Part shown: positions 17,019-25,697 of the stretch, piece after piece | Position numbering within the stretch: position 1 is the stretch's first letter | Layout of the letters: every line of letters starts with the position of its first letter | Assembly (NCBI RefSeq): GCF_001940785.1 | Contig: NZ_MSLS01000009.1 | Coordinates: 103,238 to 160,521, forward strand | Length of the DNA: 57,284 nt | Source: Bacillus sp. MRMR6 | GTDB taxonomy: Bacteria > Bacillota > Bacilli > Bacillales > Cytobacillaceae | Direction: 5' to 3' | Made by a program: the position numbers and the translations under genes | Notes under the pieces: generated by a model | Seen by the model: only the letters and a program-made list of their open reading frames with translations | Told to the model about the DNA's origin: nothing | Databases searched by the model: none

Positions 17019-18218
17019 TTAGACCATCGCTGTAAAGCGTGTCGGGCTTAGCTGGTCAATCGTAAAGTTATGGGTCTCCTCTGATAACAGACTGGCCGCT
17101 AGCTTTCCAAGCGCTGGTGCCATCTTAAACCCATGGCCGGAAAAGCCACCAAACACGTAGGCATTGGCAAGGTCTGGTACATTACCGATAATCGAATGAT
17201 CATCAGCGGTATATGCATCCATATAGGCGCTTGTCCGGGTTGGGTCTGGATACAGCCCGTTAAAGTATTTAGATATTAACGCGCGAGACTTTTCTATTTC
17301 TTGAAGTTCGACGGTTCGATTCAGATGGTCGACGTCGTTTACGATACTCATCGGAAGACTAACCCCTACTTTTACCATCGAATGATCGACGGTAGGGGCT
17401 CCGAAGAAGCGAGTTCCTTCTGTCGTTCTTGTAAAAACAGGGAAACGATCGCCTTGAAACTGCCGAATATCTTCTGCTGGAAACCACGTTAGAATGATTT
17501 TTTTTGCACTGATGAACGGTTGAAAGGAAGGAATTAATTTGGTTACCCAAGGTCCTGCGGTGATGAGTAATTTTTCTACGACATAGCTTTCTCCATTAGC
17601 CGTAACCTTGATCTTGGTGCCCCACTGTTCGATTCTTTCTACCGTACAATAGCTGCGGATTTCGGCTCCTAGCTGTTTGGCACGTGAGGCCGCGGCTACA
17701 ACGGCTAATTCTGGACGAATAAACCCCGCCTCCTTATCCAAGATCATCATTTCATCCTTTAGCAAACGATGCTGCGGGTATTTTTTTTTAGCTTCTTCAT
17801 AGTCTAATAGTTTACAGTCTAACTGATAGTCTTTAATCGACTTTTGGACGTTTAGAATGACATCATCATTGGGGTTCCCAATGGTCAATCCGCCTGTTAG
17901 CGTTAGCAAGGTTGTAGCAGTTTCTTCCTCCAATTGCCTCCATAGTTTTTTAGCTTCCTGAAGCAGTGGAACATATTGTGCACCTTCTTTGTAAGCTGTA
18001 CGGAACAATCTCGATTCTCCTCCTGCGGCGGAACGATCATGGCCGATACCAAACTGCTCAAACCCGATTACCGACATTCCCTTACTGGCTAATTGCCAGG
18101 CCGCCATACTCCCCATCGTTCCAATGCCGATTATCCCAACAAGTTGTTTGTTAGATTTTTTAACAAAATATTGGTTGAGGGCATAAAAAAAGCTGTAGTT
18201 CTTCGTTATTTCTAACAA
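17019..18218 (-). CDS. FAD-dependent amine oxidase, monomeric sarcosine oxidase/SolA-like
   Basis: DAO-family flavoenzyme (up to 399 residues). Rossmann motif GIIGIGTMG near 28-36, the AGGESRLFR segment typical of sarcosine/N-methyltryptophan oxidases, and FGGFSGHGFKMAP near the C-terminus. It would oxidise an N-methylated or secondary amino acid to the amine, aldehyde and H2O2. The 5' end is odd: the only in-frame start upstream of the Rossmann motif (TTG at 18218) lies inside a terminator hairpin and has no ribosome site. An ATG at 18184 directly after the hairpin is out of frame by one base, next to a run of six A. A frameshift, slippage or a rare start codon must be considered. Confidence 0.82.
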   Translation of the reverse strand: MLEITKNYSFFYALNQYFVKKSNKQLVGIIGIGTMGSMAAWQLASKGMSVIGFEQFGIGHDRSAAGGESRLFRTAYKEGAQYVPLLQEAKKLWRQLEEETATTLLTLTGGLTIGNPNDDVILNVQKSIKDYQLDCKLLDYEEAKKKYPQHRLLKDEMMILDKEAGFIRPELAVVAAASRAKQLGAEIRSYCTVERIEQWGTKIKVTANGESYVVEKLLITAGPWVTKLIPSFQPFISAKKIILTWFPAEDIRQFQGDRFPVFTRTTEGTRFFGAPTVDHSMVKVGVSLPMSIVNDVDHLNRTVELQEIEKSRALISKYFNGLYPDPTRTSAYMDAYTADDHSIIGNVPDLANAYVFGGFSGHGFKMAPALGKLAASLLSEETHNFTIDQLSPTRFTAMV

Positions 18219-18230
18219 GAACTACAGCTT
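18185..18230 (-). terminator. Intrinsic terminator after the RpiR gene
   Basis: Perfect 14-bp stem (AAGCTGTAGTTCTT and its complement, 18190-18203/18217-18230), 13-nt loop, followed on the reverse strand by seven T. It begins 10 nt after the RpiR stop and lies at the very 5' end of the oxidase frame, so it may act as an attenuator for the downstream hyu genes. Confidence 0.88.
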
Positions 18231-18240
18231 CTGGACCTGA

Positions 18241-19092
18241 CTAAATCGAGATATTTTTGTCACGCAGCACACTTCCGATTTTTTCTAGATTATGTATCGA
18301 TTCTTCAGATGTTTGCCTGCCCAATTCAATAATGATCGCTTCGGCAATTGCCAAGATTGGTATAATAGAAAAGCGATTTTTACTTGGTACCGCCTTAAGA
18401 ACAGCATCCGCATAAGAAGATGCCGGACATGGCGACAAATCGGTAATCAGAACAATTCGATGCCCGAGTTCATGACATAATTTTACGGCTTCAATCGTTC
18501 GTTTCGTCATAATCGAAGATGCGAAAACCACCATGATATCCCCCTTCTCAAATTGAAGGATCCGGTCAAAGACAAATTCATTATCATAGCTTAATTGGTG
18601 GACCTTCGTGCTAAAACTAGTGAGCACCAAATCAAAATATAAAGCAGCGACCTTCGAAACGCGGACACCCAGTACATGAATTTTCTTTGCCTCGATTAAC
18701 ATCGAAACCGCTTTTGTAATATTGAGGATGTTCTCCTCATTGACCGTTCCATTTAGTGCTTTGGAAAGCTCCTGGAACGAATTCGGTAGGGCATGATCGT
18801 CAGCAACCCCTTCACTAAAGGCATTTTTTAAATATGACCATTTATCAACAGATGAAGCAAGCGCATATTCTTGCAAGCTTTTTTTAAAGTCCTGAAAGCT
18901 GTTATAACCCACCGATTGAACCAACCGAATGACCGTTGTCGTTCCCACCTGATTACGCCTTGCCAGCTCCGCAATCGTAAGCACATGCACTTCTCGGTAA
19001 TTCTCAATAATGTCGTTACAAAGTATCTGTTGTTTCTTCGGCAATTGCGCACTTTTCTCAACCAACTTGTCAATTATCGATATATTTGCCAC
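18241..19092 (-). CDS. MurR/RpiR-family transcriptional regulator
   Basis: A 283-residue regulator: N-terminal HTH_6 (LTIAELARRNQVGTTTVIRLVQSVGY, cited in parts as LTIAELARRNQ and TTTVIRLVQ) and a C-terminal SIS domain from about 125 (KIHVLGVRVSKVAALYFDL). SIS domains usually bind phosphosugars, but several family members control amino acid or ureide catabolism. Start is GTG at 19092 with AGGGGTGA upstream; a TATAAT-like -10 is at 19131-19136. Being first in the leftward cluster, it probably controls the oxidase-hyu-symporter genes. Confidence 0.88.
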   Translation of the reverse strand: MANISIIDKLVEKSAQLPKKQQILCNDIIENYREVHVLTIAELARRNQVGTTTVIRLVQSVGYNSFQDFKKSLQEYALASSVDKWSYLKNAFSEGVADDHALPNSFQELSKALNGTVNEENILNITKAVSMLIEAKKIHVLGVRVSKVAALYFDLVLTSFSTKVHQLSYDNEFVFDRILQFEKGDIMVVFASSIMTKRTIEAVKLCHELGHRIVLITDLSPCPASSYADAVLKAVPSKNRFSIIPILAIAEAIIIELGRQTSEESIHNLEKIGSVLRDKNISI

Positions 19093-19166
19093 ACAATCAC
19101 CCCTAATGCCTCTATCAAAATATAACCTAAATTATACCCCTTAAAGATATAAAACTCCTAGAAGAA

Positions 19167-19221
19167 AGCGCAGGGACGGTTCTGCTTCCCTAAGGAAGCA
19201 GGAGAACCGTCCCCGCGTCAC
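19167..19221. repeat. Copy G of the hairpin repeat
   Basis: GCAGGGACGGTTCTGCTTCC, TAA-type loop, GGAAGCAGGAGAACCGTCCC then CGCGTCAC. The left arm lacks CCT relative to the right. It sits between the RpiR promoter region and the 3' end of the MetE-family gene. Confidence 0.9.
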
Positions 19222-19248
19222 TACCGTCTAAAGTGTTCGTTCTAAAAT

Positions 19249-20352
19249 CTATCCCCAAATCTCTTTTGAAAGATCTACAATATATTTTAGCTTCGCCCAT
19301 TGTTCTTCCTCGGTTAAGATATTTCCGTGATGGGTAGAAGCAAAACCACATTGAGGACTGATACATAATTGGTCTAATGGCACATATTTTGCTGCCTCTT
19401 CTACACGCGCTTTAATATTTTCCTTATCTTCTAATTTCCCATGTTTTGATGTGAAAACACCTAGCACGACTAATGGGCCGTCATTTGGTATATGCTCCAG
19501 TGGTCCGAAATCACCGGAACGGTCATCATCATACTCTAAGAAAAATCCGTTTACTTTTTCTTTTGCAAATAAGGTTGGCGCAATTTTAGCGTAACTGCCT
19601 TCAAACGCCCATTTAGAACGGTAATTCCCACGGCAAAGGTGAGTGGTTACGACTAAATCCTCCGGTTTATCTTCTAATACTCCATTCACAACACGTAGAG
19701 CTAAGTCTATTAACTCTTCACGGGAATAACCACTATCATTAAATGGAATCTCCGGTGCATTCAGACCAGCAATGTACACATCATCCAGCTGCAGGTAGCG
19801 GCAGCCTGCATCATAAAAGGCTTTGAAGGCATCACGGTATGTTTGAATAATATCATTTGTAAATTCTTCAATGTCTGGATAAATTTCAAGGTTACGGATA
19901 CCAGCATTAAATAATTGGTTTGGACTTGGGATGGTTAGTTTGGCAACAGCTCGGTCCCCAACTATTTCTTTAAATTCGATAAACTCTTTAATATGTGGGT
20001 GATCTGGGTTAAACGCAATTTTTCCGATCACTCGCACATCGTATCTTTCCGTTTCCTCCCCTTTGAACGCAAATCCATAATCTGGAACATAGCCCTCTAT
20101 ACCCGTTAAATGTTCGAGAAAATCTGTATGCCAAAATCTACGACGAAATTCTCCATCCGTAACAGCTTGTAGTCCGACTTCGATTTGCTTGTCTACGATG
20201 TTTTTAATTTCTTCTGTTTCAATGGTATGTAGTTCCTGTGCGTTGATGCTGCCTTGTTGAAAATCCTTTCTAGCCTGATGAATTCTTTCTGGGCGTAATA
20301 AACTTCCTACATGATCGGCTCTAAATGGAGCTTTTACTCGTGTTTGTGTCAT
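19249..20352 (-). CDS. MetE C-terminal-family protein (YxjG/YxjH-like, B12-independent methionine synthase family)
   Basis: About 367 residues, the length of YxjG/YxjH rather than full MetE. FRADHVGSLLRP at the N-terminus, CRYLQLDD in the middle, THLCRGN (zinc-ligand Cys) and ISPQCGFAS (second Cys) are the family landmarks. Such proteins transfer a methyl group to a thiol such as homocysteine; the methyl donor is not settled. I prefer ATG at 20352 with GGGAG 7 nt upstream over the TTG just before it. No S-box leader was found in the short upstream region; a LysR gene and a palindrome lie just upstream instead. Confidence 0.87.
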   Translation of the reverse strand: MTQTRVKAPFRADHVGSLLRPERIHQARKDFQQGSINAQELHTIETEEIKNIVDKQIEVGLQAVTDGEFRRRFWHTDFLEHLTGIEGYVPDYGFAFKGEETERYDVRVIGKIAFNPDHPHIKEFIEFKEIVGDRAVAKLTIPSPNQLFNAGIRNLEIYPDIEEFTNDIIQTYRDAFKAFYDAGCRYLQLDDVYIAGLNAPEIPFNDSGYSREELIDLALRVVNGVLEDKPEDLVVTTHLCRGNYRSKWAFEGSYAKIAPTLFAKEKVNGFFLEYDDDRSGDFGPLEHIPNDGPLVVLGVFTSKHGKLEDKENIKARVEEAAKYVPLDQLCISPQCGFASTHHGNILTEEEQWAKLKYIVDLSKEIWG

Positions 20353-20439
20353 CAATAATCTCCCACTTTCTGTTAAAAACTGTAAGGTTAGTGTAACATA
20401 GGAAAACCATTATAACGTAACACATTAAATCTATCCCTT

Positions 20440-20460
20440 GTTATAGTTTTAAACTATAAC
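20440..20460. promoter_or_regulatory. Perfect palindrome, possible LysR operator or terminator stem
   Basis: GTTATAGTTT-T-AAACTATAAC, a 21-bp perfect dyad containing an ATAG-N7-CTAT core (T-N11-A type). It starts at the LysR stop codon and is about 88 bp before the MetE-family gene. No T run follows on the reverse strand, which favours an operator over a terminator. Confidence 0.55.
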
Positions 20461-21371
20461 TAACGCAATTCTTCTTCAATCGATTCTTGTAAGTAGTGAA
20501 TATAAATGGTGGCCAAAGTACTGTTTGTAACGTTTTTATGCGTAATATAACCAACATTGATCCGCTCTTCCACCTTCAAAGGAACAGCAATAATGTCTTT
20601 ACTATTTAATTTATGACTAATGACACCGGTTGAAATGGTGTAGCCATTTAATCCAATAAGTAAGTTGAATAAAGTGGCCCGATCCGTTACCCGAATATTT
20701 TTCGGTCTAGAAAGAGTGCTAAGAATCTCTTCTGAAAAATAGAAGGAATTATAATCTCCCTGTTCAAAAGAAAGAAAGGGATAGTCATCCAAATCAGATA
20801 AAGTTACATAATCCTTTTCCGCAAGCGGGTTAGCTGAGCTAATAAAAACATGGGGTTTGGCCTCAAACAGCTCATGAAACTGTAGATTGCCCTCTCTTAA
20901 AAACTTGTGAATGACCTTTTTATTAAATTCATTAACATATAAAATACCAATTTCACTTCGCAGGTTTTTCACATCATCAATGATTTCATATGTCTTTGTT
21001 TCTCGTAAAGTGAACTCGTATTCTTCCCTGTCATATTCCTTTAACAGACGTACAAAGGCACTTACCGCAAATGCATAGTGCTGGGCCGAAACAGAGAAAT
21101 GCTGCTGCAGCGATCGTGTATGGGTATAACGATTCTCGAGAAGTTCTGCCTGTTCCACTACCTGCCTTGCGTAACCTAAAAACTCTGATCCTTCAGGAGT
21201 AAGCAAAATTCCCTTATTGGTTCGCGAAAAAATCGTAATCCCTACCTCCTCCTCCAGCTCTTTTAGTGCGTTCGAAAGACTTGGCTGACTAATAAACAGC
21301 CTCTGTGCTGCTTTATTAATCGACCGACTTCTTGCTACCTCAATCACATACCTTAGTTGCTGTAACGTCAT
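20460..21371 (-). CDS. LysR-family transcriptional regulator
   Basis: A 303-residue LTTR. The N-terminal winged helix (MTLQQLRYVIEVARSRSINK then AAQRLFISQPSLSNALKELE) is standard, followed by a two-lobe effector domain. Start ATG at 21371 has AGAGGG 8 nt upstream; the longer frame to 21437 adds residues unlike any LTTR. It is oriented toward the MetE-family gene, which it probably controls through the palindrome at 20440; the effector is unknown. In related Bacillaceae, LTTRs often govern sulfur amino acid genes (inference). Confidence 0.88.
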   Translation of the reverse strand: MTLQQLRYVIEVARSRSINKAAQRLFISQPSLSNALKELEEEVGITIFSRTNKGILLTPEGSEFLGYARQVVEQAELLENRYTHTRSLQQHFSVSAQHYAFAVSAFVRLLKEYDREEYEFTLRETKTYEIIDDVKNLRSEIGILYVNEFNKKVIHKFLREGNLQFHELFEAKPHVFISSANPLAEKDYVTLSDLDDYPFLSFEQGDYNSFYFSEEILSTLSRPKNIRVTDRATLFNLLIGLNGYTISTGVISHKLNSKDIIAVPLKVEERINVGYITHKNVTNSTLATIYIHYLQESIEEELR

Positions 21372-21518
21372 CAGCTTAACCCTCTCTGAACATAATTGAA
21401 CCGTACCCTTGCTTTCAATAATACCATAACATACCACTTTTACTTGTATTTCTCCAAATACTATATTGTGGATTATTTTCTAAAGAATATGCTTTAGATA
21501 GAAGGTGAGTTGTAAAAC

Positions 21519-21707
21519 ATGATAATAGAGCGTTTGATTCTGGTAGCAATGTGGGCTTTCGGCATTATTAGCTTTATTCTGTTTATTACACGCAAAAAAC
21601 TGCGCGAGGGTACTTTGGCAATTTTATTGTTTCAAGCATTTATTTGGCTTTACGATGAAGACAGAGGATTATTAATGAAATTCCAACGCTATTCTTTTTT
21701 CTCATAG
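21519..21707 (+). pseudogene. CBO0543-like small membrane protein, probably truncated
   Basis: A 62-residue frame starting MIIERLILVAMWAFGIISF, with two hydrophobic stretches and WLYDEDRG, resembling the N-terminal third of CBO0543-family membrane proteins of Bacillaceae. The family is normally about 150 residues or more; here a stop follows at 21707 and I see no continuation in another frame. AGGTGAG lies 10 nt upstream of the ATG, so the start region is intact. It may be a decaying remnant or a genuine mini-protein. Confidence 0.45.
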
Positions 21708-21810
21708 AAAGATTTAGTGGATGTTCACAAAATTGTCACAAAATGTTCACTTATGTTGAATTTTTACTTTTGCTATACTAGCAAAGGTAAAAAAGGAAGG
21801 ATGATAAAAA

Positions 21811-22296
21811 TTGCCTACAACTAGGAAAGAAAGTTTACAATTTGGTTTAATGATGTGTTTCGGGATGGTATTCGTTATGACGTTTTATAACCTGATATTA
21901 AATGGAGCCATCGGTTCAATGAAACTTACCACAGTATTAGGGGAATTGATGATCGGATTTATTCTTGCACTTGGATTAGATATTATTATAGTCGGTCCTG
22001 TGGCAAAAAAGATCGTATTTACATTACCAATTGACAAATCTAAAAAATTTATTGTTATTTTAGCAATGTCAACATGTATGGTAGTAGGAATGGCTTTCTT
22101 TATGTCCTTTTTTGGTCTGGCTATATCCTATCTGCACAATGGTGTCCAAGGTGACTCTTTTCTAGTAAAATACTTAACTACTTTTGGAATGAACTTTATC
22201 GTAGCATTGCCAATGCAATTGCTTGTTATGGGGCCACTTGTTCGCCTACTGTTTATTAAGTTTGTTGTAAACAATAAAACTTCTGTAGCTATATAA
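21811..22296 (+). CDS. DUF2798 membrane protein
   Basis: A 161-residue protein with four predicted helices in two similar halves (FGLMMCFGMVFVMTFYNLIL near the start; a matching FGMNFIVALPMQLLVMGPLV near the end), each ending in a conserved GP-V (VGPVAKK, MGPLVR). This is the duplicated DUF2798 layout. Function unknown. The start is TTG, with GGAAGG upstream; an ATG in the ribosome-site region is out of frame. A sigma-A-like TTTGCTATACTAGC stretch lies just upstream (about 21768-21781). No operon partner. Confidence 0.8.
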   Translation: MPTTRKESLQFGLMMCFGMVFVMTFYNLILNGAIGSMKLTTVLGELMIGFILALGLDIIIVGPVAKKIVFTLPIDKSKKFIVILAMSTCMVVGMAFFMSFFGLAISYLHNGVQGDSFLVKYLTTFGMNFIVALPMQLLVMGPLVRLLFIKFVVNNKTSVAI

Positions 22297-22331
22297 CAAA
22301 CTCGCGATCATGATTGGTAGCACAGGTGGTA

Positions 22332-22400
22332 GCACAGGGACGGTTCTCCTGCTTCCTTCATGAGATGCAAAAGAAGCATGAGAACCGTCCCCATGCTTCC
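22332..22400. repeat. Copy H of the hairpin repeat, with an inserted loop
   Basis: GCACAGGGACGGTTCTCCTG and its foot partner (GAGAACCGTCCCCATGC) are separated by a longer, partly diverged centre that includes GAAGCATGAGAA. It lies between the converging DUF2798 and opine-dehydrogenase genes. Confidence 0.85.
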
Positions 22401-22405
22401 AAATC

Positions 22406-23488
22406 CTATTGATATGCTCGATTTCCTACCTTTAGATATTCAACAATTTCTTCTGGGGTCTTATCCGCTAACCCCAGGTCGGATAGTTCTAGCCCATTTG
22501 CTCGGAGGTTTTCTTTTCTGATAAGGGAGGCTAGGTCGATGAGTAGGTTGGCGGTTGGGGTTTTGACGCCTAGCTTTTCACCTAGTTTTACAATTGGATA
22601 GAGTCCGTATGGAATGTCCTCATAGATATAGCGATAATTTAAAGTCGTTGGAGCCTTACCAGTTTGATAGGCAGGATTTTTTTGTATTCCTTCATATAAA
22701 GTGGCTTCTTCTACATCATAGAACCTGTTAAGGAGTTCCAAACAAGTTGATAGATTAATACTTAAACTCTTTCCTATCTCCAATCGTTCCCTCTCTAATT
22801 CTTCCATTAAATTGACCACACCAGGAGTCGCTCCCTCTGGGTAAAAATAAAAGTCCCCTTCAGATTCAATACGACCAGTGTTTAATAAGAGGATCGGAAC
22901 ATGGAAAATAGGATTTACATTGTTTAAGGTTGTAGTCAGAACACTGTCAGTCGGAACGAGCTGCGGGTAGACGTCCTTAAGTTTCTCTTTGACAAGCTCC
23001 GCGTCACTTGCTGGAAGCGTAGCAAACTCTAAAGACTCTTTTACTTTTCTAACCCGAACATGGCCCGGCTCGATATACCGGCACGTATAGATCAGTGACT
23101 CAGTCTCAGCAACATACACATCTTTGTTCATCCCTAGTTCTGAGAAGATGTTTCTAAACTCAAGCGCTCCCCAATACCCTGGGAAAATCATAATCACTTG
23201 CCCATCTTTAAGAAATGGTGAAATAGAACGGGCTACATGCTTATGAGCCGTACCGGTTGTCGTGACCATAATCACCTCAGGCTCTCGCATGGCAAGCTCC
23301 AAATCAGTTGTCGCATGAACAGAAGCAAACCCTTCAAAAACACCCTCCGCTCTAATTCCCCCAAGATCTTTAATCTTATTAATCAACTCCGCTTGAATAT
23401 CATACAAAACTACTTCCTGACCTAACAGCGTAAGATGAGCAGCCATACTCTGGCCGCCATTACCAGCACCAATAATCGTAAACTTCAA
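22406..23488 (-). CDS. Opine dehydrogenase-family NAD(P)-dependent oxidoreductase
   Basis: A 360-residue protein with N-terminal Rossmann motif (KFTIIGAGNGGQSMAAHL) and C-terminal octopine/nopaline dehydrogenase domain, including the conserved NNVNPIFHVP segment with its catalytic His. These enzymes join or split an amino acid and a 2-oxo acid as an N-carboxyalkyl amino acid. Start is TTG at 23488 with AGGAGG 7 nt upstream; the longer frame to 23536 runs into the GGTGACAGGCACC repeat. It is the last gene of the GntR/ArgH/TAXI-TRAP cluster, which suggests a catabolic (opine-splitting) direction. Substrate not known. Confidence 0.88.
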   Translation of the reverse strand: MKFTIIGAGNGGQSMAAHLTLLGQEVVLYDIQAELINKIKDLGGIRAEGVFEGFASVHATTDLELAMREPEVIMVTTTGTAHKHVARSISPFLKDGQVIMIFPGYWGALEFRNIFSELGMNKDVYVAETESLIYTCRYIEPGHVRVRKVKESLEFATLPASDAELVKEKLKDVYPQLVPTDSVLTTTLNNVNPIFHVPILLLNTGRIESEGDFYFYPEGATPGVVNLMEELERERLEIGKSLSINLSTCLELLNRFYDVEEATLYEGIQKNPAYQTGKAPTTLNYRYIYEDIPYGLYPIVKLGEKLGVKTPTANLLIDLASLIRKENLRANGLELSDLGLADKTPEEIVEYLKVGNRAYQ

Positions 23489-23524
23489 AATAACCCCTCC
23501 TATTCTAATTCGGCAAATTTGAGT

Positions 23525-23537
23525 GGTGACAGGCACC
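23525..23537. repeat. GGTGACAGGCACC repeat, copy 1
   Basis: Short motif found again, inverted, at 34102-34113 and in part at 25657-25667. All three lie between or at the ends of genes. Confidence 0.5.
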
Positions 23538-23545
23538 CCTACATT

Positions 23546-25483
23546 CTATATTTCCAACGCTGAGTCATTTTTTTTTGGTGATAAGACGGTTTGGCACAAG
23601 ACTCCGACCCCAATGAGTCCAAGACCAATTATGTCGGATAGACCGCCAGGGACGATAAGGGTAATCGAAGCTGCGATGAGCACTAATCGAACCAAGACAC
23701 CCGCACGTTTCCCAATGAACCACCCCTCTACACTAGCAGCTAGTGCGAACGAGCCAATCAATGCTGTTACCGTTGAACCAATGATCTCAACAATCGTCCC
23801 TTGTAAAAGGATAGCTGGGCCATATACGAATACAAATGGAATGATGAACGCAACAATACCAATTTTCATCGCTGTTAAGGCGACTAGCATCGGTTTTTCT
23901 TCCGCAATTCCGCCTGCTGCATAGGCTGCAAGAGCAACTGGTGGCGTGAACGCAGACAGACAAGCAAAGTAGAAAACAAACATATGAGCAGCTAACGGCG
24001 CTACCCCCATCTGAATCAAGGCAGGCGCTACCACGGCAGCAGTAATTAAATAAGCGGCCGTTGTTGGCAACCCCATCCCTAAGATAATCGTGGCACACAT
24101 CGTCATAATTAACGCCAATGCCAAGTTATCTCCAGCAAAAGAAAGAATTAACGAGGCAAACTTCAAACCAGCTCCCGTTAAATTCAGCACCCCAATCACA
24201 AGACCGGCAGTGGCACAGGCTGCAATCATTCCCAATGCAGACTCTGCTCCGGATGCCAAACAGCGGATAATTTTCCTTATAGTCAACCGCGAATGCCTTT
24301 TAAAATATGAGACAATCAATGTAGAAGCAATCGCCCAAATAGCTGCCTTAATCGGACTTGTTTTCAATACCGTCATGGTAAAAATAAGCACTAGCAAGGG
24401 AATAAATAAGTGACCTTCATTCTTAATGACATTTTTCAGATTCGGAAGCTGGTCCTTCGGCAATCCTTTTAATCCTAACTTCGCTGCCTGAAAGTCAATG
24501 ATGACGATGACCGTGAAAAAGTATAATAAAGCAGGCACAATCGAAGCTAAAACAATGTTCATGTAGGATGTCCCGAGCAGCTGTGCCATAATAAACGCGG
24601 CCGACCCTAAAATCGGAGGCATGATTTGACCGCCTGTGGAAGCCACAGCTTCAACTGCTCCCGCATAACGAGACGGATAACCGATTTTCTTCATTAGAGG
24701 GATCGTAAAAACCCCAGTAGAAACAACATTGGCTACAGAGTTGCCCGATACAGAACCAAACAGAGCACTTGAGAGAACGGCGGCCTTGGCCGGACCCCCT
24801 CTTTTCCCTCCAGCAGCACCAATAGCAAAGTTAATAAAGAACTTACTCCCTCCAGTTTCACTTAAAAACGCACCAAAAAGGATAAACAAAAAGACAAAGG
24901 TTGCCGAAGCACCAATTGGAACACTAAAGATTGCATCCATACTATTTAAGTAGCTTAAAATCCGCTCCCAACTGTATCCACGGTGACCAAGATCCCCTGG
25001 AAGATACGTACCGAAATGCGCATAAAGGATAAAAATTAACGCGAGAATAGGTAAAATCAGCCCTGTCGTTCTTCTAGTAATCTCTAATACCGTAGCGATG
25101 AGAATAATACTAACAAATAAGTCCATTGGCGTCGGCGCGACCCCGATGCGATAGACTAACTCATCCATCTCCAAAATCAGATAGGCTCCAGCATACACTA
25201 TGAGTAGAATTAAGCTATAGTCAATAATGGAGGTGATTACCTTACCGTTTTGAGATAATGATTTTTTCATCGGGTAGAGCAATAAAACTAGAATAGCTCC
25301 CAATCCAAGATGGACGGTATACAAAATCCATGGTGTAATCGGATAAAAGCCTAATACGTAAATGTGGAATAACGACATAAACACAGCGATGCTAGTAAAT
25401 ACCTTCAGTTGAACTCCTTGAAGCGAACGCTTCGAGCCAGTACCTTCTTGAATCTCCACATCCGTTATATTTTTCTCAGTCAT
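23546..25483 (-). CDS. TRAP transporter fused permease, TAXI type
   Basis: A 645-residue membrane protein that combines small and large TRAP permease parts, as is usual for TAXI systems. The DctM-like core is recognisable: GSVSGNSVANVVSTGVFTIP, VEAVASTGGQIMPPILGSAA, and GMGLPTTAAYLITA. It should import a small organic acid or amino-acid-like compound using an ion gradient, delivered by the adjacent TAXI binding protein. ATG at 25483 is preferred because GGGGAGG lies 6 nt upstream. The gap to the binding protein gene is about 214 bp, longer than elsewhere in the cluster. Confidence 0.92.
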   Translation of the reverse strand: MTEKNITDVEIQEGTGSKRSLQGVQLKVFTSIAVFMSLFHIYVLGFYPITPWILYTVHLGLGAILVLLLYPMKKSLSQNGKVITSIIDYSLILLIVYAGAYLILEMDELVYRIGVAPTPMDLFVSIILIATVLEITRRTTGLILPILALIFILYAHFGTYLPGDLGHRGYSWERILSYLNSMDAIFSVPIGASATFVFLFILFGAFLSETGGSKFFINFAIGAAGGKRGGPAKAAVLSSALFGSVSGNSVANVVSTGVFTIPLMKKIGYPSRYAGAVEAVASTGGQIMPPILGSAAFIMAQLLGTSYMNIVLASIVPALLYFFTVIVIIDFQAAKLGLKGLPKDQLPNLKNVIKNEGHLFIPLLVLIFTMTVLKTSPIKAAIWAIASTLIVSYFKRHSRLTIRKIIRCLASGAESALGMIAACATAGLVIGVLNLTGAGLKFASLILSFAGDNLALALIMTMCATIILGMGLPTTAAYLITAAVVAPALIQMGVAPLAAHMFVFYFACLSAFTPPVALAAYAAGGIAEEKPMLVALTAMKIGIVAFIIPFVFVYGPAILLQGTIVEIIGSTVTALIGSFALAASVEGWFIGKRAGVLVRLVLIAASITLIVPGGLSDIIGLGLIGVGVLCQTVLSPKKNDSALEI

Positions 25484-25656
25484 GCAATCCTCCCCGATCT
25501 TAGGCATTAATATCAAAAGTAACTTTAAAAACGTGTAAATAGGACACCTTGGAACCTGAAACCCGAGGAACCCGTATATCTCTCAACCACAACCCAAAAC
25601 CGACCCCAACTTATATAAAAATAGAGACCTCTCTGGCAGCGGCTCCAAAACATATA

Positions 25657-25667
25657 GCGCCTGTCAC
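25657..25667. repeat. Partial GGTGACAGGCACC-type repeat, copy 2
   Basis: GCGCCTGTCAC matches the reverse complement of the motif except for one base. It lies in the gap between TAXI permease and binding protein, which otherwise shows nothing recognisable. Confidence 0.35.
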
Positions 25668-25697
25668 AAGAAGCCCCCCATAATTCAAACGACTAAT

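Noticed and set aside
20353..20459. S-box riboswitch upstream of the MetE-family gene, as for B. subtilis yxjG
   Set aside because: The short gap holds no S-box motifs or terminator; only the palindrome at 20440 stands out.
24090..24413. Rightward frames within the TRAP permease and other membrane protein genes
   Set aside because: They are complements of hydrophobic coding sequence and lack starts with ribosome sites.
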